NCBI GenBank assembly: GCA_027083915.1
Contig: JALWML010000304.1
Location: 1 to 16,688, forward strand
Origin: Lysobacterales bacterium
GTDB taxonomy: Bacteria > Pseudomonadota > Gammaproteobacteria > Xanthomonadales > Marinicellaceae
Length of the DNA stretch: 16,688 nt
Reading direction: 5' to 3'
Each line of letters starts with the position of its first letter. Within the stretch, counting starts at the first letter, position 1. Below the pieces are notes generated by a model, which saw only the letters and a program-made list of their open reading frames with translations, searched no databases and had not been told where the DNA came from. The translations under genes and the position numbers were made by a program. Positions 1 through 7,583 of this stretch are shown here, piece by piece.

Positions 1-2645
1 GATAAACCAACATCAATTGATTTTGACTCCAAACCAGCTACTCCATTTATTGAAACTGAATAGACTCCAGGTACCACAGCTGCCGTGTTAGAAACCGTTA
101 ATATACTCGTTCCTCCAGGAGTTACTGGTGTTGTTGAAAATAAAGTGTTTGAACCTGCCGGTTCACCTGTTGTAGTTAAATCCACTGGTGTGACAAAACC
201 TAATATAGAATTAACAGTTAAATTATAAACAGCATCATCTGGTGAACACACCTCAATAGAGCTTGGGTTAGAACTAAGCGTAAAAGTTGGATCTTGTGCA
301 CAGTTATAACAAACAATGGCGAAATCTTGGTCAGTTGCATCCCCACTATTTGGAACACCATCACCAGCAATATTAGTAGCTGTAACTGTAATTTCAATAT
401 CAGTTGCCGATCCAGAATCAAAAAATACAGCTTCGTAGTTATTTAAAGCATCTGCGGACCCACCTGATGTACTAAAATTATTGGTAAAATTATTGCCAAG
501 ATAAGTTACTCCTCCTGTTACTACAGATAAATCCAAGTTATTTACTTGAGGTGAGGTCCCTGTCGCTCCTGGTTGATCAGTATATGCTAAAGTAATTCTT
601 ACTGGCTTTGTTGGATCTGCAGCCGAACCCACCCAGATCCATTGTTCTCCTGTGTTATCTAAAACAACAGTTTGATTCAAAACAAACTTATTTGAATCAT
701 CAAACATTAAATCTAAATTAGGCATGCCAAAACCTTGTGAGTTACTTGGCAAATCATCATTCCCAGACACTCCAGTCAAATAAGTTGGATGAGCCATCAT
801 GTAGGCTTTCATCAAAGCAGGAGAAGGTGTAATCGAGCCTGATGGAAGCGTATTAACTTGATCACTCTCCAACCAATAATAAATCAATGAAGCGACACCA
901 GAAGATGCTGGTGTTGAATGTGAAGTTCCTGAAGAAGCTGCAATAACAGTTTGGCCACTTGGTCTAAATTGATCACAGACTCCATCACCATTGTAGGCAG
1001 GTCCTGTCGATGCAGTCCCATGAATATGTGTTCCAGGAGCAATAATCTCTGGCTTAACTCGCCCACCCGGAGAAGGCCCTCGACTTGAAAAAGCTATGAC
1101 ATCCATAGCATTATCAGCATCTGATGGAGTTGCTGCACAACCATCCGTCCACATTCCATCTTCATCTTCTGGTCTAAAGTTTTCAGATGCTCCAACAGTA
1201 ATCATATTTTTACCATTACCTGGAGTGCCTACAGTTGCAGCACCAGGACCTGAATTTCCGGCAGCAAATAACATAATAAGTTCTTGATTTCCGGCTTCTG
1301 TTAAATCGGCATCACGCACCCCTAAGTCAAAAGCTTGTGAAGAGTCATCATATGTTCCTGCACAGCCAGAACACCCCCAAGAATTGCTCATTATGTTTGC
1401 ACCATCATCTTGAACCGATTGAATTAAGCCTGAATCATTCCCACCACAGGCAGATAAATCGAAACTAGGTCCAAAAATTCGAGTTCCTGCAATTCGAACA
1501 AAAGGGTTAACACCTTGTGTTCTAATATAACCGTTTGGATCGACAAAGGGAAAACCAACTCTTGATTCAAAACCACCAACAATACTTGTATTTAAGTGAC
1601 CATGACCACCATCGCCTTGACCAGTTGCTGCAGCAGTACAATTTGAAACATAAGCTAAACGTGTTGGATTTGCCAAATCACCCATCTCATGAAATGTTGG
1701 GTCATTAGAATTAACTGTTCCATTACCTATACCATCATCGGTGACATCAACAATTGGATAAGAGGCTGAAGTTGTTGGAAATCCACGACTATTTAAAAAT
1801 GCAGCATAGCCAGGAGTTGCTGGTTCAGATTTATCCGCAACAAAATTTGCAGCTAGTATTTGATTTTGAACTTCATCATCTAAAGTTCTTTTAAAGTATT
1901 CTGAAACCCAATAAGAATCACTAAGATTGAGAATTGTTTGAATATCTGAAAATTTTACAGTAATTCTTGCACTGTTAAATTTCATTACATGTTGCCAATC
2001 CGATTCAATTTTAATCGCTAAATTCTCAATTATTTGCTTGGATTGAGCTAACAATGGACTATCTACTAGCTGAACAATTAGTTTCACCTCTTCAGTCTCA
2101 TGTTTAGCAGAATCTCTATACCTAGCTTCAATTGAAGCACCCTTCTTTAATACTTCATCATAGGTAGCTTGATATTGAACAACACCTTGTAACTGAATTG
2201 AGTTATTAACTCCATTCATTGAATTTGCAGGACTCCACAACAAGTATCCATTATTCGCAATATAATGTATTGGCTCAATACCAATATTTTTAAGGCTATC
2301 CAACCATTTCTGTTTTATTGGCCCCTTAAATTGAATAACAAACAATCCTTCAGCGTGACTTGAAGCAATTTGAGCATTATTTGCTAACTGGGTATTTATT
2401 TTTTTAGCATCAAATAATAGATAATTACTGTCTTCTAATACAGAAATATTCGCATTCTTTGATAACTCGTTTGCAGTTGAATCACTTACACTATATAAAT
2501 TGAAACTACCATAGTCTTGGATTAGAGACTGTTTGTATTTGGAGTCTAACTTCACTCCTTTTTTAACAACAATTTTTGTATTCGCACTAACTAGAATTGG
2601 TAAAAAAAGAATTACCATTAAGAACTTGGACCACCTTACAATCAT
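1..2645 (-). CDS. Secreted subtilisin-like serine protease (peptidase S8), 3' end outside window
   Basis: This is a secreted endopeptidase. Reading the minus strand from ATG at 2645 gives 881 codons without a stop, so the C-terminus is missing. Residues 1-20 are a signal peptide (LFLPILVSA). Residues about 21-290 form a long N-terminal region, probably a propeptide or inhibitor. The S8 catalytic domain covers about 295-645: Asp303 in VTDDGIG, His348 in GGHGHLN, the oxyanion Asn464 in AAGNSGPG, and Ser575 in SSGTSHSTPA. All key residues are present. A beta-sandwich (about 655-785, with ITLAYTDQPG) follows, as in KP-43-like proteases, then an Ig-like domain from about 786. The start is supported by GAGG 6 bases upstream and by a promoter. 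Other S8 subfamilies are possible; the S8 assignment itself is firm. Confidence 0.95.
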   Translation of the reverse strand, partial: MIVRWSKFLMVILFLPILVSANTKIVVKKGVKLDSKYKQSLIQDYGSFNLYSVSDSTANELSKNANISVLEDSNYLLFDAKKINTQLANNAQIASSHAEGLFVIQFKGPIKQKWLDSLKNIGIEPIHYIANNGYLLWSPANSMNGVNNSIQLQGVVQYQATYDEVLKKGASIEARYRDSAKHETEEVKLIVQLVDSPLLAQSKQIIENLAIKIESDWQHVMKFNSARITVKFSDIQTILNLSDSYWVSEYFKRTLDDEVQNQILAANFVADKSEPATPGYAAFLNSRGFPTTSASYPIVDVTDDGIGNGTVNSNDPTFHEMGDLANPTRLAYVSNCTAAATGQGDGGHGHLNTSIVGGFESRVGFPFVDPNGYIRTQGVNPFVRIAGTRIFGPSFDLSACGGNDSGLIQSVQDDGANIMSNSWGCSGCAGTYDDSSQAFDLGVRDADLTEAGNQELIMLFAAGNSGPGAATVGTPGNGKNMITVGASENFRPEDEDGMWTDGCAATPSDADNAMDVIAFSSRGPSPGGRVKPEIIAPGTHIHGTASTGPAYNGDGVCDQFRPSGQTVIAASSGTSHSTPASSGVASLIYYWLESDQVNTLPSGSITPSPALMKAYMMAHPTYLTGVSGNDDLPSNSQGFGMPNLDLMFDDSNKFVLNQTVVLDNTGEQWIWVGSAADPTKPVRITLAYTDQPGATGTSPQVNNLDLSVVTGGVTYLGNNFTNNFSTSGGSADALNNYEAVFFDSGSATDIEITVTATNIAGDGVPNSGDATDQDFAIVCYNCAQDPTFTLSSNPSSIEVCSPDDAVYNLTVNSILGFVTPVDLTTTGEPAGSNTLFSTTPVTPGGTSILTVSNTAAVVPGVYSVSINGVAGLESKSIDVGL

Positions 2646-2660
2646 ACAAACCTCTATTAA

Positions 2661-2673
2661 AACTTTTAAAGTT
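2661..2673. promoter_or_regulatory. 13-bp palindrome at the S8 transcription start region
   Basis: AACTTT-A-AAAGTT (minus strand) is a perfect dyad around one central base. It sits about 4 bases downstream of the predicted -10 box, where a repressor would block initiation. The DNA is AT-rich, so chance is a real alternative. Confidence 0.3.
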
Positions 2674-2677
2674 CAAT

Positions 2678-2706
2678 ATTCTATTGTTAATTGCCCAACT
2701 TATCAA
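2678..2706 (-). promoter_or_regulatory. Sigma70-type promoter of the S8 protease gene
   Basis: On the minus strand, TTGATA (2706-2701) is followed by a 17-base spacer and TAGAAT (2683-2678). Both boxes match the consensus at five of six positions with optimal spacing. The promoter lies in the 95-base gap after the lipoprotein stop and gives a leader of about 25 bases before ATG. It suggests the protease is transcribed independently of the upstream genes. Confidence 0.7.
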
Positions 2707-2740
2707 GTAAAATTAAGCGTTATTTTTCACACTAGAAAGA

Positions 2741-3628
2741 TTACTTTTTCAGCACTAAAAAGAGTGAGTTTGTATTTTTTTTCTGTTTTCTGTGCGGATT
2801 TCGATTATTGTCTAAAATCAGATAAACTTTTTTACCTTTAACAACCAGTCCTTCAGCGTGACCATATTTCATGTCTTGGTATTGTAACTCTGGTTTTTCA
2901 ATAATGTGTTGATAACTCCAGCCGTTGGATTCGTAAAATTTGCCATGTTTCAATTTTAACTCTGAAACGATATAAGCATTTCTTTCCAGCACATAATTTT
3001 TCTTACCACAACTCAAGCCCGTAAAATCAGTCGAACGGTGCTGTGCTGATGGGTAAATTGATTCATCACTTTGATAAGCTTTGGTAGACTCTGTTTTAGA
3101 ATTATAATGAACAAAACCTCGAGGCTCACGTTCTGCGCCCAATAAAAACCGTCCTTTGCCTAAGTAACAAAGGCTTTCAAAGTAAGCATTTCTTCGTTGA
3201 AACAAACCTACTTGCTCACCACTGCGTTTCAACAACTCATCTTTAGGCATCCACTCTTGAGATTTACCGTCCTTGGAAACCTTCAAAATTTGAAAATACA
3301 TTTCACTGACAAGGTAAAAATAATTTTCATCGTGCGTAATGCCTTCAAAATCCAGTTTTGTATTTCTATCATTTTTAATTGAAATAATGGGTAGCAACTC
3401 AATACTGTTTTGTTTGAATTTCAATTGATATATTTTATCTTGTTTATCCGAGACTGTATAAAACTCTCCATCCCACAAAGTCAATCCAGAAGGCTCAAGA
3501 TACCCTTGAGTTTCAACCTCATAAGTCTTCACTAAATGAAATTGCCTGACTTTTTTTGTGTGTAAAGAACAAGAACCTAGCCCCAGTGCAATCAACACAA
3601 CAACAATATGAAGCCTATTCAAAACCAT
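2741..3628 (-). CDS. Beta-propeller lipoprotein, phytase-esterase-like / SdiA-regulated-like
   Basis: A predicted lipoprotein of 295 aa. I start it at ATG 3628 rather than the further upstream ATG at 3694, because this gives a clean lipoprotein signal: basic residue, hydrophobic stretch, then lipobox LGSC with Cys20. Blade-like repeats follow: EPSGLTLWDGEFYTVSD (45-61), DFEGITHDENYFYLVSE (93-109), YFESLCYLGKGRFLLGAE (149-166), DFTGLSCG (201-208) and HAEGLVV...VYLILDNN (257-274). The recurring EG/SG-L plus (V/L)-S-(D/E) pattern is that of the esterase-like activity of phytase and SdiA-regulated propellers. The enzymatic substrate cannot be told. The gene overlaps the end of the M14 peptidase by 14 bases in another frame, with no convincing ribosome binding site, so translational coupling is likely. 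Confidence 0.75.
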   Translation of the reverse strand: MVLNRLHIVVVLIALGLGSCSLHTKKVRQFHLVKTYEVETQGYLEPSGLTLWDGEFYTVSDKQDKIYQLKFKQNSIELLPIISIKNDRNTKLDFEGITHDENYFYLVSEMYFQILKVSKDGKSQEWMPKDELLKRSGEQVGLFQRRNAYFESLCYLGKGRFLLGAEREPRGFVHYNSKTESTKAYQSDESIYPSAQHRSTDFTGLSCGKKNYVLERNAYIVSELKLKHGKFYESNGWSYQHIIEKPELQYQDMKYGHAEGLVVKGKKVYLILDNNRNPHRKQKKNTNSLFLVLKK

Positions 3629-6194
3629 TGATAAATAAAACATCAGGATTAGAGGCATTACATACATTTGGATCAAGCACTTGAATATCATCAATCACCC
3701 AAGGAGCAGAACCACCTATTGTAGAATCTGCTGCCATTCGCCATCTAATTTTTGCCGTTGTTCCTGCATAGGTTGCTAACGGCACTTCAACTCTTTGAAA
3801 TGTAGCTTGAACCCCACCCCATGCAGAAACGGCTCCAAGAGGGTTGCCACTATTGAGGGTAGCATTATAACCACCAACAGATGCTAAAGATCCCAAATCA
3901 ACCCAATTATTGAAGGAGCCATTGGTAGCAACTTCTAATACTCCACCATCATAAAATGTGGATGTGCCTTCAAACCCAAATTTATGCCAAAACTCTAAAA
4001 CACTATCAGCAGATAAATCCATAGCAGGACTAATTAACCATTTATCTGTTGTTTCGCCAGGATCAGAAGTAGAAAATGCATGCGTCGCAGAAACACCTCC
4101 AGTTAAATTGACAGACCAATCATCCGAACCTGAAACAAAACCATGCGACCAACCCGCTGTTTGTGCATCAGCAATATTATTAAAAGTTTCGACACTTTCA
4201 TCTAATAAAGCACACAACGGTTGTAATTGAATATTTTGTGTTGTTGTTTGACTGGCAACTACCGATACATTGACTATTGTTTGCGGAGCATAACCTTGTT
4301 TTGAAACAATTAAATCAGCTGTACTGGCCAATGATGAAAAACTATAGCTACCAGATACGTTGGTACTGGTCTGTAACCCATTATAGCTTACGTTAACAAC
4401 ATCAATAGGAAGATTAGTTGTTGCGTCGGTAATTGTACCCATTAAAGTACCTAAGTCCGCAGGGTTAACAATAGTGAAAAATTGTGCGTAAGGTACGCCG
4501 GTAACACCACTGGCATCAGTGGTTTGCACATAAACAATATGTTGCCCAAGAGACATTCCTGTTGTGTTAATTTGCCCAGTAAAATCTTCTGCCACTGAAT
4601 TGAAATTCCCATCAGAGGCATTGAGTAACACTGGTGTTGCTCCTGCATCCCAAGGACTTTCATCAATAAATAGTTCTACTTTGGTAATAACCTGCTCTGT
4701 TTCTGCTGGATGTGCAGTGGTATCTAAGTTATGACTAAAATGAGTGTCGGAAGCACGACCTGTTACTGTGACCAAATCACCTGCAACTATATTCCCTGAA
4801 CTTGTACTTAAAGCCAAGTTTTCAATATCTGGACCTGAGGCAGTAATATAAGGTGTATCGGCTACTTTTGCCGCATAAATGAGTGCTTTTAAATTATCTG
4901 GCAATATTGTATTTTCAAATGTAGCGCAATCCTGTGCAAAACTTGTACCAAGTTCAAATGTATAGGCAGCAATGCCAAGTTGACCATAAGCGTTATCATC
5001 TGAGGCTCCATCTGCACCATACAGTTCATTTGATTTTTCTGGCAGATAATCATTATACCACGCAAATTTTCGTCCTAATGTTTGCAGTTGATTGTGATTA
5101 GGCGCTTCAGGAATAGCACCTGGCGAATCATAACCATAGGGCCACAAAACCAACTCACTGTAACTATGAATATCAATATATACACCAGTGGTATTATCTG
5201 GTGCCGCATCAGATAATCCTGGGCCTCGTTGATCACTAAATATATTATTCATGTGAGTATTAATAGCGAGATTTTCAGGTTCATAAGCATGAACCGTCGC
5301 GGCACTTGTACCACCTCTAAAAGTTTCGTCACAATCTGTAGCTGAAGAGCCAGAACCTTGATTCCACATCCATTCAAAATTACGATTCATGTCCACACCT
5401 TTTTTGAACTGATTCGAACAAAAAAGATTATCTTCATTTTTTCTTTTGTTACTAAAACTGCCCGTATTTGCCTCTGCAATTTTGCGACCATCAGGATTAC
5501 CCTGCAACATCAAGTGGATTTCTCGATTATCTACTAACCAGGTTACATCTGCATTGGTGCCATAATTATTCAATAAATATTCTGCAAAGCGAGTGTTAAA
5601 TTCAGCAGGAGCGAGTTCTCTGGCATGAATAGAACTAATGGCAAATAAAACAGGTTTGGGACCAGCAACAGCCGTATTAGTGATTTTTAACACGCGCATA
5701 TCATAGCCAGTAGTTCCGCCCGAATCAATTTTATTCCATGTATCACCCACATCCAAAACGGTGGCAAGGGTTGGGTAACTTGCAACCAATTGATCCATTG
5801 TAGCAAACGTCTCTTCGACGGTTCGATAACAAGCTAAGCCAGGAATACTCTTTGTATCCAATGAACCATTTTTCCTAATATCTCGAGCAATAGCTTCTTT
5901 AATTGCAACGCTCGACTGCATTCTTTTAGTATTTATCTCAAGCAAAAAACCATTATCTATCAGCTCTTGATACTCGCTGAGCTTGTTTACTTGTGTGGTA
6001 AAGAATTGGGCTTTTGCATCAACACTCCAAGGCTCTTGCTTTTTTGCATACTCTTGAAGTTGCTTTAAATCTTTATAATAAACATTAACAATCCAAGGAC
6101 CGGTACCCTTTGTTGGTAGTTGTTTGGAAGGTTCTGAGAAAACAAGTGCTGAAAATAAGACAAGCACAATAAAGGTTATAACTTTTGCATTCAT
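3615..6194 (-). CDS. Secreted zinc carboxypeptidase, M14 family, with C-terminal accessory domains
   Basis: An 859-aa exported metallocarboxypeptidase that removes C-terminal residues from peptides. Residues 1-20 are a signal peptide and about 21-120 a propeptide-like region. The catalytic domain is about 121-450: zinc ligands His190 and Glu193 (IHARE) and His343 (DIHSYSE); substrate-binding DMNRNF (268-273); NPDG (233-236); catalytic Glu414 in YTFELG. All are intact. Next come an Ig-like region (about 455-578), a carboxypeptidase-regulatory-like beta-sandwich (about 581-660) and a jelly-roll/MAM-like domain (about 665-842, with TDKWLISPAMDLS). The protein ends in DVLFINGFE, a short tail I recognise from secreted proteins of Marinicella and Xanthomonadales-like bacteria and suspect is a sorting tag. 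The downstream lipoprotein gene overlaps its 3' end. Confidence 0.95.
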   Translation of the reverse strand: MNAKVITFIVLVLFSALVFSEPSKQLPTKGTGPWIVNVYYKDLKQLQEYAKKQEPWSVDAKAQFFTTQVNKLSEYQELIDNGFLLEINTKRMQSSVAIKEAIARDIRKNGSLDTKSIPGLACYRTVEETFATMDQLVASYPTLATVLDVGDTWNKIDSGGTTGYDMRVLKITNTAVAGPKPVLFAISSIHARELAPAEFNTRFAEYLLNNYGTNADVTWLVDNREIHLMLQGNPDGRKIAEANTGSFSNKRKNEDNLFCSNQFKKGVDMNRNFEWMWNQGSGSSATDCDETFRGGTSAATVHAYEPENLAINTHMNNIFSDQRGPGLSDAAPDNTTGVYIDIHSYSELVLWPYGYDSPGAIPEAPNHNQLQTLGRKFAWYNDYLPEKSNELYGADGASDDNAYGQLGIAAYTFELGTSFAQDCATFENTILPDNLKALIYAAKVADTPYITASGPDIENLALSTSSGNIVAGDLVTVTGRASDTHFSHNLDTTAHPAETEQVITKVELFIDESPWDAGATPVLLNASDGNFNSVAEDFTGQINTTGMSLGQHIVYVQTTDASGVTGVPYAQFFTIVNPADLGTLMGTITDATTNLPIDVVNVSYNGLQTSTNVSGSYSFSSLASTADLIVSKQGYAPQTIVNVSVVASQTTTQNIQLQPLCALLDESVETFNNIADAQTAGWSHGFVSGSDDWSVNLTGGVSATHAFSTSDPGETTDKWLISPAMDLSADSVLEFWHKFGFEGTSTFYDGGVLEVATNGSFNNWVDLGSLASVGGYNATLNSGNPLGAVSAWGGVQATFQRVEVPLATYAGTTAKIRWRMAADSTIGGSAPWVIDDIQVLDPNVCNASNPDVLFINGFE

Positions 6195-6251
6195 GTAATT
6201 TACTATCTGTTTGGGGAATTATTTTGCAGATATAATAACGGATTTAAACAA

Positions 6252-6280
6252 CAATTTAAATTATTCAAGCAATTTAAATT
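6252..6280. repeat. Pair of 11-bp direct repeats, each holding a palindrome, upstream of the M14 gene
   Basis: The 11-mer CAATTTAAATT occurs at 6252-6262 and 6270-6280, 18 bases apart start to start. Each contains the self-complementary AATTTAAATT. The pair lies 58-86 bases upstream of the M14 start codon in a 105-base gap, a plausible place for a dimeric regulator. Low-complexity AT sequence is the main alternative. Confidence 0.4.
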
Positions 6281-6299
6281 TAATAACTTTATCCGAAAC

Positions 6300-7049
6300 C
6301 TATCGATTGGCTTGCATTCCACCAACAATATAAAAATCTTCACCATTGCTTAATAAGGCACGGTGATCCATATTAGCAGCAATATCTTGATAGAACTTCC
6401 ATGAATTATTTTCTAAATCAAAGGAGAAAACTTTAGCCGAAGGCTTGCTTGGTATACCATCATAATTATAGGGGTTGTCACTGCCTCCAGCAAAAACAAT
6501 TTGATTGATGTATTCAGAGCCAGTGGCTGCCATGCGATAATAAGCAACTCCCGAATGATGAGGTATATCGTTCCATTTAATTTTCCTTGGATTAGTAAAG
6601 TCAATCTCACCTTTCAAACACTGTGGCGATGAAACAAATGACTTTTGGGGTTTTACCTTAATCACTTTTACACCATCACAGATAATTATTTTGTTACCAA
6701 CAATGCCTCCAGCATGCCCAAATACGGCAGGGGCTGGATAAGGAGTTGCATTAAACCAATTATTTTCCTTGGTCTCGCAGACTTGAACTAAATCAACATT
6801 ATCCGTATCATCCCAGCCACTAATTAAATAGATATATCGGTTTTCATACACTAGAGCGACGGTATCATCAACTGGCACAGGCATTTTTGTTACCAGTCTC
6901 CATTCATTTACCGTTGTATCAAATTCAAAAATATCTGCTACGGACTTCTCACTGTTATCGTCAGCAACCGTGTAGCCACCAATAACATAGATTTTATGAC
7001 CAATAGATACAGCAGTAGAAGCCAATACGGCTTGAGATTGTTTTGGCAT
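6300..7049 (-). CDS. Short Kelch-repeat beta-propeller protein
   Basis: A 249-aa protein of Kelch blades. The diagnostic strands are IYVIGGY (20-26), YIYLISGW (72-79), IIICDGV (121-127), IVFAGGSDN (184-192) and FYIVGGMQ (239-246), with blade tryptophans at NEW (48-50), NNW (96-98) and NSW (215-217). This gives about four full blades plus a partial fifth, shorter than usual six-blade Kelch proteins such as sialic acid epimerase NanM. There is no signal peptide, so it appears cytoplasmic. The chain opens directly inside blade one (MPKQSQAV). Upstream in frame there is no start codon before a TAA, although the codons between include a Trp that could belong to a blade. It follows the glutaredoxin-like gene by 23 bases. 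Start placement is uncertain because the best ribosome binding site pairs with an out-of-frame ATG. No specific function is recognised. Confidence 0.8.
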   Translation of the reverse strand: MPKQSQAVLASTAVSIGHKIYVIGGYTVADDNSEKSVADIFEFDTTVNEWRLVTKMPVPVDDTVALVYENRYIYLISGWDDTDNVDLVQVCETKENNWFNATPYPAPAVFGHAGGIVGNKIIICDGVKVIKVKPQKSFVSSPQCLKGEIDFTNPRKIKWNDIPHHSGVAYYRMAATGSEYINQIVFAGGSDNPYNYDGIPSKPSAKVFSFDLENNSWKFYQDIAANMDHRALLSNGEDFYIVGGMQANR

Positions 7050-7072
7050 GTTAAAACAAGCATAAGAATCCT

Positions 7073-7291
7073 CTAACCATTATGAGCAAACTCCAATAAC
7101 TCCGCTTCTTCAAATGGCCAACAAAGCTCTTGATTATGTATATTAACAAGAACTGGAATTCGTACATGATACTTTTTTAACAACTTCTCGTCGCTATCAA
7201 TATCAACAAAAGTGTATTTTATATTTAATTTGAGCAAAGAATCTTCAACATCCTCACATAATGGGCAATCATTTCTACTGTAAAGTATCAT
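7073..7291 (-). CDS. Glutaredoxin-like thiol-disulfide protein (DUF836-like)
   Basis: A 72-aa thioredoxin-fold protein. The redox motif CPLC is at residues 9-12 (RNDCPLCED), after the first strand MILYS. The cis-proline region is RIPVLV near residues 44-49, and FVDIDSDEKLLKKY matches the beta-alpha unit before it. Size and motif fit the short glutaredoxin family PF05768. Its likely role is cytosolic reduction of a disulfide in an unknown partner. AGGA lies 9 bases before ATG. It is the first gene after the divergent intergenic region and probably heads an operon with the Kelch gene. Confidence 0.85.
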   Translation of the reverse strand: MILYSRNDCPLCEDVEDSLLKLNIKYTFVDIDSDEKLLKKYHVRIPVLVNIHNQELCWPFEEAELLEFAHNG

Positions 7292-7322
7292 TGGCTTAGT
7301 TCCTAATCATATAGTTGTGTAG

Positions 7323-7360
7323 TTTTCACTGAGATTATACCTTAATTCAGTTAGTGAAAA
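7323..7360. repeat. 8-bp inverted repeat bracketing the proximal TATAAT box
   Basis: TTTTCACT (7323-7330) and AGTGAAAA (7353-7360) are exact reverse complements with a 22-base spacer that contains the proximal -10 box of the glutaredoxin-like gene. The arrangement fits a repressor dyad. No known regulator is recognised. Confidence 0.4.
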
Positions 7361-7369
7361 ACAATTATA
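7334..7369 (-). promoter_or_regulatory. Two perfect TATAAT boxes facing the glutaredoxin-like gene
   Basis: Minus-strand TATAAT occurs at 7369-7364 and 7339-7334, each preceded by GG, 30 bases apart. The nearer box is 42 bases before the start codon. The -35 matches are weak: TTGTTT at 19 bases for the nearer box, TTTTGG at 17 for the farther. Either or both may be used. Confidence 0.45.
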
Positions 7370-7424
7370 CCACAACCCATTATCACCCAAAAAAAATTAA
7401 TCGGGACTTTTTTACAGAGGATTA

Positions 7425-7459
7425 TATTGGCAAATTTCGTCACTATTTCATTGCCAATA
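7425..7459. repeat. 9-bp perfect inverted repeat in the pilH upstream region
   Basis: TATTGGCAA (7425-7433) and TTGCCAATA (7451-7459) are exact reverse complements separated by 17 bases, a half-site spacing of 26 bases centre to centre. The repeat lies 125-159 bases upstream of pilH and 134-168 bases from the divergent gene, so a bound regulator could act on either. Confidence 0.45.
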
Positions 7460-7583
7460 GTGCAAGCAATGAGATATAACGGACAAATATCTATCAGAAT
7501 TTAAACTATTTTAATTAATTATGTTTCAAGTTTTTAAAAAGTATATTACTATTAATAGGTTATAAATATTTTTGGAAAAATAA

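Larger units (their letters stand above)
7292..7583. other. 292-bp divergent intergenic region between the glutaredoxin-like gene and pilH
   Basis: No coding frame is supported here. It contains two inverted repeats and a duplicated ATTATACC block (7334-7341 and 7364-7371), which read as GGTATAAT on the minus strand. It must hold the promoters of both flanking genes. On the plus side, the 80 bases before pilH are extremely AT-rich and I see no clear -35/-10 pair, only TATAAA-like strings near 7561. Confidence 0.6.

Noticed and set aside
2533..2841. Plus-strand open frame of 102 codons across the S8 and lipoprotein gene ends
   Set aside because: It covers the start of the S8 gene, its promoter and the lipoprotein end. 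Its composition is low-complexity and nothing supports translation.
3629..3694. Upstream ATG at 3694 extending the lipoprotein by 22 residues
   Set aside because: It would bury the lipobox signal inside the chain and extend the overlap with the M14 gene. The ATG at 3628 gives a standard lipoprotein signal.
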